Assembly (NCBI RefSeq): GCF_016757735.1
Contig: NZ_CP068439.1
Location: 2,692,001-2,756,000, forward strand
Direction of reading: 5' to 3'
DNA: 64,000 nt
Source of the DNA: Aequorivita iocasae
GTDB lineage: Bacteria > Bacteroidota > Bacteroidia > Flavobacteriales > Flavobacteriaceae
The notes beneath the pieces were generated by a model that worked only from the letters and a program-made list of their open reading frames with translations, was not told the DNA's origin and made no database searches. Of the stretch, positions 35,883 through 44,768 are shown in pieces. A program made the position numbers and the translations under genes. The stretch's first letter is position 1. Each line of letters starts with the position of its first letter.

Positions 35883-36788
35883 CCCTAGCCGCCGTTTTAA
35901 TCGCTGTACAATGTCCGGCAATTGCTGGTTGTCCTTTCCATCCGCGTGGTAGGCCCTTATATCGCTGATCACGTGGTGGGCGGTGTCCACGCACAGCTGG
36001 CTCAGGTAGTTGAGCTTCCGTGCCTTGCCGGGCTTTACGCTGATGCGGGCATCGGGATCGGTGGGGCTGTAATGGGTCTTGTTGCTGGTATATTTACTTC
36101 CCTTGTTTCCCGCTCCGGGGCGCTGATCTTGGTCTTTGTTCCAGCGTTTGTTTCGTGAGGCAATGGCATTGAGTTCCTTCCCGTTGGCGGTAATAGTACG
36201 CTGGCCTTTATCTGATCTATCGCCCTTGCTTTTGCGAAAGGGCTTTTCTTTATCCATTGCGCTTATGTGGCGAACCTTACGAAGATGTGATTCCAGCTCT
36301 TCTTCCGGAACCTTCAGCTCCAGACTGTCCATAGAGGCATTGGCCTTGACCGGGGCGCTGTCCACCGTCTGGGTATGGCCGCTGACCATCCCTACATCCA
36401 CGCAGAGGGTGAAGACCTTGGTGAACACTGCTTCAAAGACATCCTCGGGAAAGAGTTGCCGCGTACGGCTGATGGTAGAGTGCCAAGGGAGTTGCTCGTC
36501 TATCCCATAGCCCAAAAAGTAGAGGATATCCAGGCGCATCCCGCAATGTTCCACAAGCTTGCGGTCGCTGGTGATGTTCTCCAAATAACCAACCAGACAA
36601 AGCTTGAAAAATACGATCGGGTCGATGCTCTTTTGGCCGCTGTCGCCATAAAAGTCCCTTGTAAGTGCATATAAATAATTCAGGTCCAAAGCCGATTGTA
36701 GCCGACGGTAAAAATTGTGCTCCGGAACGCGCTCGCTCAAACGGAAATCGTTGAAGAGCTTTTCTTGGTAGATCTTTTTTCCTTGCAT
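35883..36788 (-). pseudogene. IS1182-type transposase truncated by the IS3 element
   Basis: The N-terminal 302 residues of a DDE transposase of the IS1182/IS5-like type (start MQGKKIYQEKLFNDF; LDILYFLGYGIDEQLPWHSTISRTRQLFPED; TVDSAPVKANASM; CVDTAHHVISDIRAYHADG). The frame runs into the IS3 end after RLKRRLG and continues as nonsense to 35736. The rest of the transposase is not found on the other side of the IS3 element, so the 3' half was deleted. Not functional. Confidence 0.88.
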
Positions 36789-36825
36789 ACCATGAAATTA
36801 CGGAAAATCCTTAACTTGTGCAACA

Positions 36826-36960
36826 GGCACAACGTGTAAGCGCAATAACGGCTGAATTTCCTAATCGGAAATTCAACTCGTTTTGCTAAATTAGGTGCGT
36901 CAGTAACGGGAAAATACTCGCGTATTTTCCCGTTACTGACGCTTACACAAAACCGTTTTA
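36826..36960. repeat. cassette-boundary-like palindrome with 21-bp perfect hairpin (site 3)
   Basis: GTGTAAGCG (36834-36842) and CGCTTACAC (36940-36948) are perfect inverted copies at the outside. Inside, 36897-36942 is a perfect 21-bp stem (GCGTCAGTAACGGGAAAATAC and its complement) with a TCGC loop. CAACG to the left and CCGTTTT to the right complete an arrangement like sites 2 and 4. It lies between the transposase remnant and the gene at 36978. Confidence 0.6.
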
Positions 36961-36977
36961 GCACATTTGATCAATCA

Positions 36978-37721
36978 ATGAACAGAATACTTTTCATAAT
37001 TATTACACTTTTGTTTTTGACAAGCTGTAACGAAAAATCTTTCCGCGTGGAATCGACATTTGACAACGGTAATTATGAAATAATATATCGACCACTTTCT
37101 GACACAATTATTAACGGAAAAAAATATAACAGAAAATTCAAAATAAAGTTTAACGAAAAGGAAGACACTTTACGAAAAGGAATCTATATGAATGAGATGG
37201 CTCTTGGGGAACATTCATTTTATGAAAATAATAAGCTAATATGCAAACGGAATTATATTGTTCCAAATCCCTTCTTCATAGATATTGACAATAAAAATGA
37301 AACAGTAGATTTCAGCGCATTTAAAATCCGACCAGACTCTACCTATTTAAATACTGCAATATATTTTGACTCAAATGGAGATTCAATTATTAAAAAAAGT
37401 CATCTATATCGAACTAAATTTTACGATGAAAAATGGAATGTAGATGATTCTCTAAAAGTTGATTTTGAATTTTATTATCCAGGTTACGAAGTTGTGAAAT
37501 CAGACTTATATTTCATTGTTCCACAAGACACATCAATGATTACACTTGCCTTTGATGCTGACAAAGATTATACTTTTACCAGAAAGATATTGGACAAAAA
37601 ACATAATAAAATTGAAGGACTTGTGGAATTTGTAGCATTTGATAAAAACAAAAAAGCCGGAGATTCGACTGCTTATGCGCATAGAATAATGTTTATAAAT
37701 GAAAAATTTAATATTGAATAA
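36978..37721 (+). CDS. lipoprotein of unknown function
   Basis: 247 residues with a lipoprotein signal (ILFIIITLLFLTSC, acylated Cys at residue 17). The mature part looks beta-rich, with GNYEIIYRPLSD, and no family was recognised. Base composition is more AT-rich than the surrounding core genes. It is framed by the palindromes at 36826-36960 and 37730-37890, as a cassette would be, and has its ATG only 17 bases after the first. Confidence 0.65.
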   Translation: MNRILFIIITLLFLTSCNEKSFRVESTFDNGNYEIIYRPLSDTIINGKKYNRKFKIKFNEKEDTLRKGIYMNEMALGEHSFYENNKLICKRNYIVPNPFFIDIDNKNETVDFSAFKIRPDSTYLNTAIYFDSNGDSIIKKSHLYRTKFYDEKWNVDDSLKVDFEFYYPGYEVVKSDLYFIVPQDTSMITLAFDADKDYTFTRKILDKKHNKIEGLVEFVAFDKNKKAGDSTAYAHRIMFINEKFNIE

Positions 37722-37729
37722 AAAACGTG

Positions 37730-37890
37730 CTACAACAATGCATAACCGCACTTTGCTCCGCCTGTTCGCACTTCGTGCTCGGGTCGGCGGATTCGACTGC
37801 GTCCGAATACACGCGTAATTGCTACCGGCGGTGCTTATCCGAAAAACATTAAATTTAATCCCGTACCTGCGGTTATACTAAACGTTGCCC
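37730..37890. repeat. cassette-boundary-like palindrome (site 4)
   Basis: GCATAACCGCA (37740-37750) pairs with TGCGGTTATAC (37868-37878), 10 of 11. CAACA stands before it and ACGTTG after. The interior is GC-richer than its surroundings (CCGCC...GGCGG hairpin with GCACTTCGTGC). It separates two small genes of the same orientation. Confidence 0.55.
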
Positions 37891-37895
37891 TCAAT

Positions 37896-38171
37896 ATGAA
37901 AAAAATCATTTCGCAAAATAGAATTACAGTATTGTTGATTTTTTCATTACTCTTAATTATTATTTTTCCTTTGATTTTGATTTTTGATTCAAAAAGTCTT
38001 CAGGATTCTCGTGGTATTGGTATTATAGTAACCTTTGTAACAATATTTGTAGGACTTGTAGGACTATCCATAGATTTTCTTTTGTTTAATTTCATTAAAA
38101 ATAAATTGATATTAAACATTATAGAATTAATTATGATTTTAATGTTCTTATATACATTTTGGCCAAGATAA
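37896..38171 (+). CDS. small three-helix membrane protein, unknown
   Basis: 91 residues, three hydrophobic segments (about 11-31, 45-66, 70-88). No signature was recognised. It starts right after a palindromic boundary. AT-rich. Probable real gene because of the clear ATG position and helical pattern. Confidence 0.5.
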   Translation: MKKIISQNRITVLLIFSLLLIIIFPLILIFDSKSLQDSRGIGIIVTFVTIFVGLVGLSIDFLLFNFIKNKLILNIIELIMILMFLYTFWPR

Positions 38172-38394
38172 TTCAATTATGGAATAAGAATAAACTGTTT
38201 AGGGAATAAATTGCGGATGAGATTTTTGACCTTTTTTACAGAATGAAATTAAACAGAAAATGAGAAAAATACTGTGGGCAACAAAGATCTAAGTTAAAAA
38301 CCTAATCTATTTTCTACAATTTCGACATAAATTTCTCGTCATAAGGCAGTCCACTCTTCGCGATTGCGAATGGCAGTTTCCTTTGGGACTGTTT

Positions 38395-38560
38395 ACTTCT
38401 TTATATTTGGTATTCTCCCCACTTTTCAATGAACAATTAGCAATGAACAATTAGCAATTAGATAATTGGATTGTTAGATAATTGGATTGTCGGATGGTCG
38501 GACTCTTGCCTAAAACTTACAGCCTTAAGCAAAAATTATTATATTTAGTATTCTCCTCTT
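38395..38560 (+). repeat. dispersed repeat R2 (right copy)
   Basis: TTTATATTTGGTATTCTCCC, TTTTCAATGAACAATTAGC units, AGATAATTGGATTGT twice, GGATGGTCGGACT, and CCTTAAGCAAAAATTATTAT copy the block at 33741-33925. The rest of 38172-38807 holds no supported gene. Confidence 0.7.
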
Positions 38561-38807
38561 TTCCCTCTGGAGCTTTATACAAAGGAGGGCGGTTAAAATG
38601 CTTCCCAAGGCTAGAACCTATGCTTTCCTTATATTTGAAATTGATAAATAAATATAGGATGGGGTGCAAGTGCTATAAATAAGTTATACTATTTTGTTAA
38701 TTTGTACAAGTTGTCATTACCTTATTTTAGGCTTGTTTGTGTTCCCAGTTAAATTTTGGGGCTGTATATAGAACATCGATGAACGTAAAACTTAATAATT
38801 TATCACT

Positions 38808-39170
38808 ATGACAAAAAAGGAAATGGCAAAATCATTTCTGCAAATGGCAGGAAACGGAAAGGTAAATGAGGCCTTTGAGAAATTTATTTCAAATGACTTC
38901 ATACACCACAATCAATATTTTGAGGGAAACCGTGAGGCATTGAGTGAAGCGATGGTGGCGGATCATCAAACAAACCCCAACACAAACATTGAAATTAAGT
39001 ATGTTTATGAAGATGGGGATACGGTAATCACGCATTCTCTGGTTGAAAAGCAAACAATGGCTATTGCGGTAATACACATCTTCCGGTTCAGTGCTGATAA
39101 AATAGTTGAATTGTGGGATTTGGGACAGCCTATTGAGAAAGACTTACCAAACGAAAATGGATTGTTCTAA
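38808..39170 (+). CDS. SnoaL-like / NTF2-fold protein
   Basis: 120 residues with the NTF2 cone-fold pattern of SnoaL-like proteins: SFLQMAGNGKVNEAFEKFISNDFIHHN, GREALSEAMVADHQ, DTVITHSLVEK, IHIFRFSADKIVELWDLGQ. Members range from polyketide cyclases to ester-binding proteins, and most are uncharacterised. It is a stand-alone gene. Confidence 0.85.
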   Translation: MTKKEMAKSFLQMAGNGKVNEAFEKFISNDFIHHNQYFEGNREALSEAMVADHQTNPNTNIEIKYVYEDGDTVITHSLVEKQTMAIAVIHIFRFSADKIVELWDLGQPIEKDLPNENGLF

Positions 39171-39488
39171 TAAAAATTCTATTGCCACCAAGTACCTCAG
39201 CTAAGAATCGACTTTTCCTCCGCCGCCACAAAAGTATGTTTCATTCCTCTTAACACAGACTTCTGTATTAAGCAATGTTAAAGTAAAAGGCCTGTCTATG
39301 TAGTACCTTAAGAATTAAAAATTTGATGTTGAAGTAGTGTACGCTCGCTTAAAGCTTATAGCCTACAGCTAAGCCTCCAAAATTTAAAAAAAACTTGCAA
39401 ACCGCCCCTTCAATATTGTATATTTATATTTTTAACGGCTATCCGCTACTGTATTTATAGGCATGATTATAATTCCCACTCGCGTATT

Positions 39489-39565
39489 CCGATTGCAAGC
39501 CGATTGCAAGCCGATTGTAAGCCGATTGTAAGCCGACCGTATGCCGACTCCATGCCGATTGCCCT
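39489..39565 (+). repeat. second seven-unit 11-bp tandem array
   Basis: Seven phased 11-bp units: CCGATTGCAAG twice, CCGATTGTAAG twice, CCGACCGTATG, CCGACTCCATG, CCGATTGCCCT. Same number and length of units as the array at 25245-25321 but an unrelated sequence. No gene is supported in 39171-39724. Confidence 0.85.
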
Positions 39566-39724
39566 CCATAGATGCTCCCTACATACCTTATAATTAAGCT
39601 ATAAATTCTTTGACCTTATTGGAACATAATCCATTTTAAAGGCACAGAGCATGTCTGAATTATTCCCTTTTCTGTAATTGACAATAATCCCGGAACCCAA
39701 AAATATTGCTAAACCTGCACAATT

Positions 39725-40648
39725 TTATTTCAACAATTTTTTGAATGCTGCCTCCCTTTGCGTGAAGTAATTTGTATCTATCACATCCGTTGGGGTGTAG
39801 TTGGCTTCATATTGTTTCCGAATGGGATCAAAATTGGAAACATCCAGCGTATGCAATACATCGCTTGGCTTTGTGTTCAATTTGCTGTCTGTATAAGTAA
39901 TAATACGGGTATTTATTGCTATAAGCTCCCATTGGTATTTGTTGCTTGGCACAGCGGAAAAAGTCATTTTCTGTATCCAGTTGCCTGCCTTATCAAATTC
40001 ATATACATACTTAAAAGCAAGTTTTGAAATAAAATAGGTATTGTCAACGGGCACGTTGTTTTCATAGGAATAATAAGTTTCCGGATAATTGTATTGCACC
40101 GTTCCCAACAGCCGCTGGTTTTTGTCATATACCTGCTCCGGTTTCTGGATGCCATTTTCCGTAATATAACAATAGGTAAGTTGGTTGCTTTTGGTTTCCA
40201 ATGTTTTCTCCATTCCTTTCTTCTCATTCTTGAGTTTTATTACTTCTCCCTTGGCATTTTTCTCCACAACGGGATAGTCGAACAACAATCCTATCGGGGT
40301 ATCATATATCTTATAAGGACCTGACTTCCCAAAGAATTTTACGGGCTGCCCATACTCGTCCATCAATTGTTTGGTCAATTCGGTATGGTTATCATCGTAA
40401 ATATATTGGGTAATTGTAGGTGTATTGTCTCCAGTATATTCAAAGGTTTCTTGTACCACATACCCCTTGGGATCAAATTGGTATGTGTTCTTTCTTGCCC
40501 TTGGTTTATGAAAATTAACATATTCGGTTTCCTCAATTTTTGTGACCGTCGTATTGTTAAGCCCAAAATGCGAAGTGTGGCATATTTGCGCCCGCAGGCC
40601 AAGGGCCACCAAAAGAAATAAGCTGATAAGGAGAGTGTTTTTGTTCAT
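39725..40648 (-). CDS. exported protein of unknown function (YD/RHS-like pattern)
   Basis: 307 residues with a signal peptide (LLISLFLLVALGLRAQ). The mature part has repeats of the type found in YD/RHS-like sequences: TYQFDPKGYVVQETFEYTGD, YIYDDNH, YDKNQRLLGTVQYNY, YVYEFDKAGNWIQKMTF. The protein at 41291-42187 has the same general plan, with YEFDKQGNWTKR, so they are likely distant paralogues. The function is unknown. Confidence 0.75.
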   Translation of the reverse strand: MNKNTLLISLFLLVALGLRAQICHTSHFGLNNTTVTKIEETEYVNFHKPRARKNTYQFDPKGYVVQETFEYTGDNTPTITQYIYDDNHTELTKQLMDEYGQPVKFFGKSGPYKIYDTPIGLLFDYPVVEKNAKGEVIKLKNEKKGMEKTLETKSNQLTYCYITENGIQKPEQVYDKNQRLLGTVQYNYPETYYSYENNVPVDNTYFISKLAFKYVYEFDKAGNWIQKMTFSAVPSNKYQWELIAINTRIITYTDSKLNTKPSDVLHTLDVSNFDPIRKQYEANYTPTDVIDTNYFTQREAAFKKLLK

Positions 40649-40668
40649 AATTGAAATGTATCTTAATA

Positions 40669-41286
40669 TTAAGAAATAGGCTTAAGAAAGCTGTACATTA
40701 AATATTTTAAAAGTAAAAAGGGTGAAATAATCAAAAGGGAGCCCCATAAATTTTGGGGGCTAAAGATGTTCGGGAAGTTTTTTACCACAAAAAACATCAA
40801 AATACCACCCAAAATAATCGATATGTGCAACACTAGTAGGGGTGGGGTGAAGGGGCCAATTTCTAAGGAATTTGATTGTTTCCCACGAAAAAGAAATTGT
40901 TCCAATACCACGATGATTAGATTGACATTAAAAAACCAGTTCTGAAAAAAGAGAATGCCCATATTGACCATTGTCACTTCCTCATTGCCCCAACTGGCAA
41001 TAAGACCAAAGAAGACGACGATAAATACAAAGTAAATAGCCATCATAAACAGCGGGCCAAAAACAGAAAAGGACACCTGTTTTTCCTCACGGCTTTCGTT
41101 CCTAAAACCATAGATGGCAACGGCAAGGATACGGATGAGTTCTGTCCACCAAAAAAAATAAATTATGTAAAAGATGGTGGTTTGCCCAAACACTACAGCC
41201 AGCGCCGTAATAAAAGTGAACAAAAGCAAATCGTTCCTTTTATATTGGTGTATGATAGTATGAAATGCAGGTTTCAAAAGCAGCAA
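40669..41286 (-). CDS. membrane protein of unknown function
   Basis: 205 residues, about five to six hydrophobic segments; the middle contains FWWTELIRILAVAIYGFRN. It lies between the two exported YD-like proteins, with 20 bases to the one downstream and 4 to the one upstream on the same strand, so the three form one operon. The family could be a DUF6498-like group (uncertain). Confidence 0.65.
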   Translation of the reverse strand: MLLLKPAFHTIIHQYKRNDLLLFTFITALAVVFGQTTIFYIIYFFWWTELIRILAVAIYGFRNESREEKQVSFSVFGPLFMMAIYFVFIVVFFGLIASWGNEEVTMVNMGILFFQNWFFNVNLIIVVLEQFLFRGKQSNSLEIGPFTPPLLVLHISIILGGILMFFVVKNFPNIFSPQNLWGSLLIISPFLLLKYLMYSFLKPIS

Positions 41287-41290
41287 TTCC

Positions 41291-42187
41291 TTATTTTTTG
41301 GAGTTTATCTCTTTCAATGGATCAATCGTAAGCTGTGGTAATGCCTTGGCCTGCTCCTCATATTTGGTAATATCTGCCTCAGTATCTGTGGCTGCTATCA
41401 CGGCTTTTTTTCCGTCATATCCCAACCCACGGTAAGTAATCTCGTGTACATGCCATTTTTTATCGCTCCAAGGTGCCTTGTCCAGTCGCAATCGAATGCG
41501 TTTGGTCCAATTGCCTTGTTTGTCAAATTCATACATATAGGCATCGTAGTAGTTTAACATGGTATAGGAATAATCTACTTCTATCCCCGGAAGATTATCT
41601 TCATTGTACATCGTGAAGTTATGCCCACCACCAGAGGCTATATAGATTTTTTGTCCTTTGGCGTTATAGAAAGTTTCCCTAAAACCATCGTGTTGGGCAT
41701 AGCCATCGCCATACGGTCTTATTTTCCAAGTAAATTCATAGTCCTTCTTTATGGAACGCGCTACTATGGTATCGCCTTTGGCATCGGTCTCAAATTCGCT
41801 GTGAAAGCCCGCATACAGATTGCCATGAAGCCAAAACAGGTTTAGTGTGGTTTGGGTATCCGCTTTGCCTTTATCAAAAAGATTTTTTTTATTGGTGGTG
41901 TATTGGGTATAATTGGGATTATAGGTAAAGGTGGTGCTGTGGTATTTTGGGTTTTCAAAAAGGGTCACATAGCCATCATTATTGAAGGCATAGCGCGTAA
42001 TGGTGGGAGTGTCGCTCATGGCGATACGGTCCTTTATATTTAGGTCTTTTTTGAATTGGTGCTCCTCAATGGAGGTTACATTGCCTTTCGGGACTTCAAA
42101 ATCTCTTTTTAGGGGACTGTGCTGCGCAACGGAATTGAGTGTTGTAAATAATGTAAGTAGGGTTACAAGTTTGGAGAGTGTTTTCAT
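41291..42187 (-). CDS. exported protein of unknown function, paralogue-like to 39725-40648
   Basis: 298 residues; the signal peptide (LVTLLTLFTTLNSVAQ) is followed by a mature part with TRYAFNNDGYVTLFENP and YMYEFDKQGNWTKRIR, reminiscent of YD-repeat-like proteins. First gene of a three-gene minus-strand operon. The role is unknown, perhaps at the cell envelope. Confidence 0.75.
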   Translation of the reverse strand: MKTLSKLVTLLTLFTTLNSVAQHSPLKRDFEVPKGNVTSIEEHQFKKDLNIKDRIAMSDTPTITRYAFNNDGYVTLFENPKYHSTTFTYNPNYTQYTTNKKNLFDKGKADTQTTLNLFWLHGNLYAGFHSEFETDAKGDTIVARSIKKDYEFTWKIRPYGDGYAQHDGFRETFYNAKGQKIYIASGGGHNFTMYNEDNLPGIEVDYSYTMLNYYDAYMYEFDKQGNWTKRIRLRLDKAPWSDKKWHVHEITYRGLGYDGKKAVIAATDTEADITKYEEQAKALPQLTIDPLKEINSKK

Positions 42188-42485
42188 AAATGGAATAATT
42201 ATTTACAAAAATGAAAGAAGTACTGTTTTTTCACAATACGACAATTGCCCTATTTAAACTGATCAATTTTGGAGTTGGATTAGATTCCAATCGCGGAATG
42301 AATACCTTGCTGTTCCGGCTTTAGAAAATAAAAAAATTAGCAATTAGAAAATTGAACAGATTGCTTCAGTCGCTCCTCCTTTGTTGGCTACTAATGACAG
42401 GCTATTCATAATATTCTGCTCAGGGCAGGCTTCTTTTCGAAGGCAGAGTTTCAATTCCTTTTTTATATAAAATTGTTTAACTAAC
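42188..42485. other. intergenic with R1-like remnants
   Basis: Contains the promoter region of the three-gene minus-strand operon and fragments of dispersed repeats: TTAGCAATTAG, CAGATTGCTTCAGTCGCTCC, CTCAGGGCAGGC, CTTTTCGAAGGC. No gene is supported. Confidence 0.5.
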
Positions 42486-42528
42486 TGATAAAGGTCATTT
42501 TAGGCATTATATGTTCTCTATAACTTTA
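42486..42528 (+). promoter_or_regulatory. FNR-like box TGATAAAGGTCA with -7 element
   Basis: Palindrome at 42486-42497; TAACTTTA (7 of 8) at 42521-42528, 35 bases after the box start. Faces the universal stress gene at 42639, with a predicted 5' leader of about 105 bases. Confidence 0.75.
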
Positions 42529-42638
42529 CAGAACCAATTGATGGGTGAATTGTGATGGTTGCGAAAGCATTAAGAACGTATGATTTCCGACAGATGAGGA
42601 TCCAATAGCCAAAACCTGCTAATTTAATATTCCTGAAA

Positions 42639-43496
42639 ATGAAAAATATTTTACTTCCCACAGATTTTTCCAACAATGCCTTTAATGCAATGGAATATGC
42701 TGTCAACCTTTTTAAGGATGAGGAGTGCACCTTTCATTTATTGAACACTTACACGCCTATTGCTTATAACGTAGCCACTGTGGCCGACAGCTATTCGACT
42801 ATGATGATAGAGGAAATTACACGAAAAAATTCTGAAAATGGTTTAGAGGAAATTGCAAACCAACTCATGGAAAAATACAATAATCCAAAACATGTTTTTG
42901 TAAAGCATGCAGCCCTCAACCTATTCATAAGTGAAGTTAGCGCCATGGTTGAGGAGCATATGGTGGATTTAATAATTATGGGCACAAAGGGTGCCACGGG
43001 TGCAAAGGAAATTTTTCTGGGAACCAATACCCTGCGTACAATTAAAAATGCGAAATGTGCAGTTATCGCCGTTCCCGAGGACTTCAGCTATGAGGCTCCA
43101 AAAGAAATATTGTTTACAACAGATTTTAATTTTTCCTTGGAAAATAAATTTCTACCACTATTAAAATCAATTTGTACCAAACATATTTCCAGGCTTAATA
43201 TTCTGAATATTTACTGGGGGGAACCCTTGACGGCTGAACAGGAAAAGGTAAAAGCCGATCTGGATGTTTATTTTAAGAATAGCGCCCATTTATTCCATAT
43301 AACCAAATATGCGAATTTGGTGGAGGCTGTAGTGGAATTTCAAATAAAGTTCAAGATCAATTTTATGGTGATGATACATAATAGACATTCGTTTTTTGAA
43401 AATCTTCTGTTTACGCCAGTGATAAAACGGCTGGTATGTCATACAAGCGTGCCCTTTATGGTAATTCCGGCTCATAGCCAAGCAAGAAATGAATAG
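42639..43496 (+). CDS. universal stress protein (two Usp domains)
   Basis: 285 residues. The first UspA domain is well preserved (ILLPTDFSNNAFNAMEYAVNLF, DLIIMGTKGATGAKEIFLGTNT with the GxxG...S/T ATP-type motif, AVIAVPED); the second, from about 148, is weaker (ILFTTDFNFSLENK, SVPFMVIPAH). Double-Usp proteins of this sort are common in Bacteroidetes stress clusters. It is led by an FNR-like box and likely starts an operon with the flavodoxin-like gene and two lipoproteins that follow. A homologue begins at 63338. Confidence 0.92.
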   Translation: MKNILLPTDFSNNAFNAMEYAVNLFKDEECTFHLLNTYTPIAYNVATVADSYSTMMIEEITRKNSENGLEEIANQLMEKYNNPKHVFVKHAALNLFISEVSAMVEEHMVDLIIMGTKGATGAKEIFLGTNTLRTIKNAKCAVIAVPEDFSYEAPKEILFTTDFNFSLENKFLPLLKSICTKHISRLNILNIYWGEPLTAEQEKVKADLDVYFKNSAHLFHITKYANLVEAVVEFQIKFKINFMVMIHNRHSFFENLLFTPVIKRLVCHTSVPFMVIPAHSQARNE

Positions 43497-43535
43497 GTGA
43501 ATGCTAAAACGTCTAACTTAATTAAATGGAAAATC

Positions 43536-44075
43536 ATGATATTTAAATTAAAAATCAGAAATATAATTTTCATTCTAACCATAATTATATTGGTAATCAT
43601 GGCCCTAGGTTTTTGGTACAAACAACGCTATTCCATGGAAGAGGTGGCGAAGGAACAATTGCATTCCAAAAATTCGGAAACCAATATTTTAATAGCTACC
43701 CAGGGAAGCGATTTCAAAAGGGCCATTGTAACCAATATTAAAAATCACTTTAAGCTAGATACCGTTTTTCTGAATATCATAGATGTAAAGGATCTCCCCA
43801 ACATAGAAATCAATGAGTATAAAGCGGTGGTAATAATCCATACGTGGGAATACGGTTCTCCGCCCGTTTCGGTCACAAACTTTATTTCCAAAAATTTGGA
43901 TGCCAAAGAGAAGTTGATAGTTCTCGCAACATCAGGAAAAGGTACAAACAAAATTGAAGGCATTGATGCGCTTTCGGGAGAATCGATAGTAGAGAACGCC
44001 AGCGACTATTCCGATGAAATTATTGCGCGGCTCGTTAAAATTTTGGAATCCACTAAATTAAAACAATCGTTATGA
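43536..44075 (+). CDS. membrane-anchored flavodoxin-like protein
   Basis: 179 residues when started at the ATG at 43536; a GTG at 43497 right after the Usp stop is the alternative. One membrane helix (IIFILTIIILVIMALGFWY) is followed by an alpha/beta domain with a flavodoxin-like order: NILIATQGSDF, KAVVIIHTWEYGSPPVSVTNF, LIVLATSGKG. The phosphate-binding loop is not a canonical flavodoxin T/SxTGxT, so FMN binding is uncertain. It overlaps the next gene by four bases. Confidence 0.65.
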   Translation: MIFKLKIRNIIFILTIIILVIMALGFWYKQRYSMEEVAKEQLHSKNSETNILIATQGSDFKRAIVTNIKNHFKLDTVFLNIIDVKDLPNIEINEYKAVVIIHTWEYGSPPVSVTNFISKNLDAKEKLIVLATSGKGTNKIEGIDALSGESIVENASDYSDEIIARLVKILESTKLKQSL

Positions 44076-44704
44076 AAAAGCTATGTCTGCTCCTTGTTCC
44101 TTTATTCTTTATGAGTTGTTCCAGCATTCAGGTGGTTGATAGTTGGAAAAATGAGGACATACTATTTTTTAAACCCCAGAAGCTATTGGTCGTAGGGATA
44201 ACAGATAACTTAACGGCAAGGAAGATCTTTGAGGAAAAGATGAAAAATGAGTTATTAAAAAGAAATATCAATGCCGTGGAAAGCACCCAGGTTTTGGAGG
44301 AATCATTTTCAAATTTGGAACGAACTGAGGAAGAAATCCAAGATATGATTAAGGGGCTTTCCGAGAAGGGATTTGATGCCGTAATTATTTCCGTGGTAAA
44401 AGGGGTAGATGAAAAAAACACTTATTATCCAGGATATTATACCGTGGACTACCATTGGACACGTTTTGGGAAATATTACTATCGCTATCAGGATATATAC
44501 TATAACCCGTCGTATTATAATGCATTTAGTATTTATCGGGTGGAAACATCAATTTATAACATAAATGAACCAAGTGACAATGCGCTGGTCTGGGTTGGAG
44601 CCCTAAATATTATTGATCCCCAATCCATAAAAAACACGGTAAATGAATATGTTGCAACTATAATGAAGCGGCTTGAAAAGGAAAGAATAATCACGCCTAT
44701 TTAA
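44072..44704 (+). CDS. lipoprotein of unknown function (DUF4136-like)
   Basis: 210 residues with a lipoprotein signal (LLLVPLFFMSC). The mature part contains VDSWKNED, KKLLVVGITDNLTARKIFEEKM, a Tyr-rich middle (YYPGYYTVDYHWTRFGKYYYRYQDIYY) and ALVWVGALNIIDP. This pattern recalls DUF4136-type outer membrane lipoproteins. It overlaps the previous gene (ATGA) and belongs to the Usp operon. Confidence 0.75.
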   Translation: MKKLCLLLVPLFFMSCSSIQVVDSWKNEDILFFKPQKLLVVGITDNLTARKIFEEKMKNELLKRNINAVESTQVLEESFSNLERTEEEIQDMIKGLSEKGFDAVIISVVKGVDEKNTYYPGYYTVDYHWTRFGKYYYRYQDIYYNPSYYNAFSIYRVETSIYNINEPSDNALVWVGALNIIDPQSIKNTVNEYVATIMKRLEKERIITPI

Positions 44705-44768
44705 GAAGACTGAAATATTAGGAAATAAGGGTAGTAGCAATAAGCTTACCTTTTTTAATAAGAAAAGG

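Noticed and set aside
38482-38682. 66-codon frame in the R2 repeat region
   Set aside because: It lies largely in repeated DNA (GGATGGTCGGACT...), with composition not resembling a protein family.
39680-39691. TGACAATAATCC as a further FNR-like box
   Set aside because: The second half-site is broken (ATCC for ATCA) and no -7 element stands at the fixed distance.
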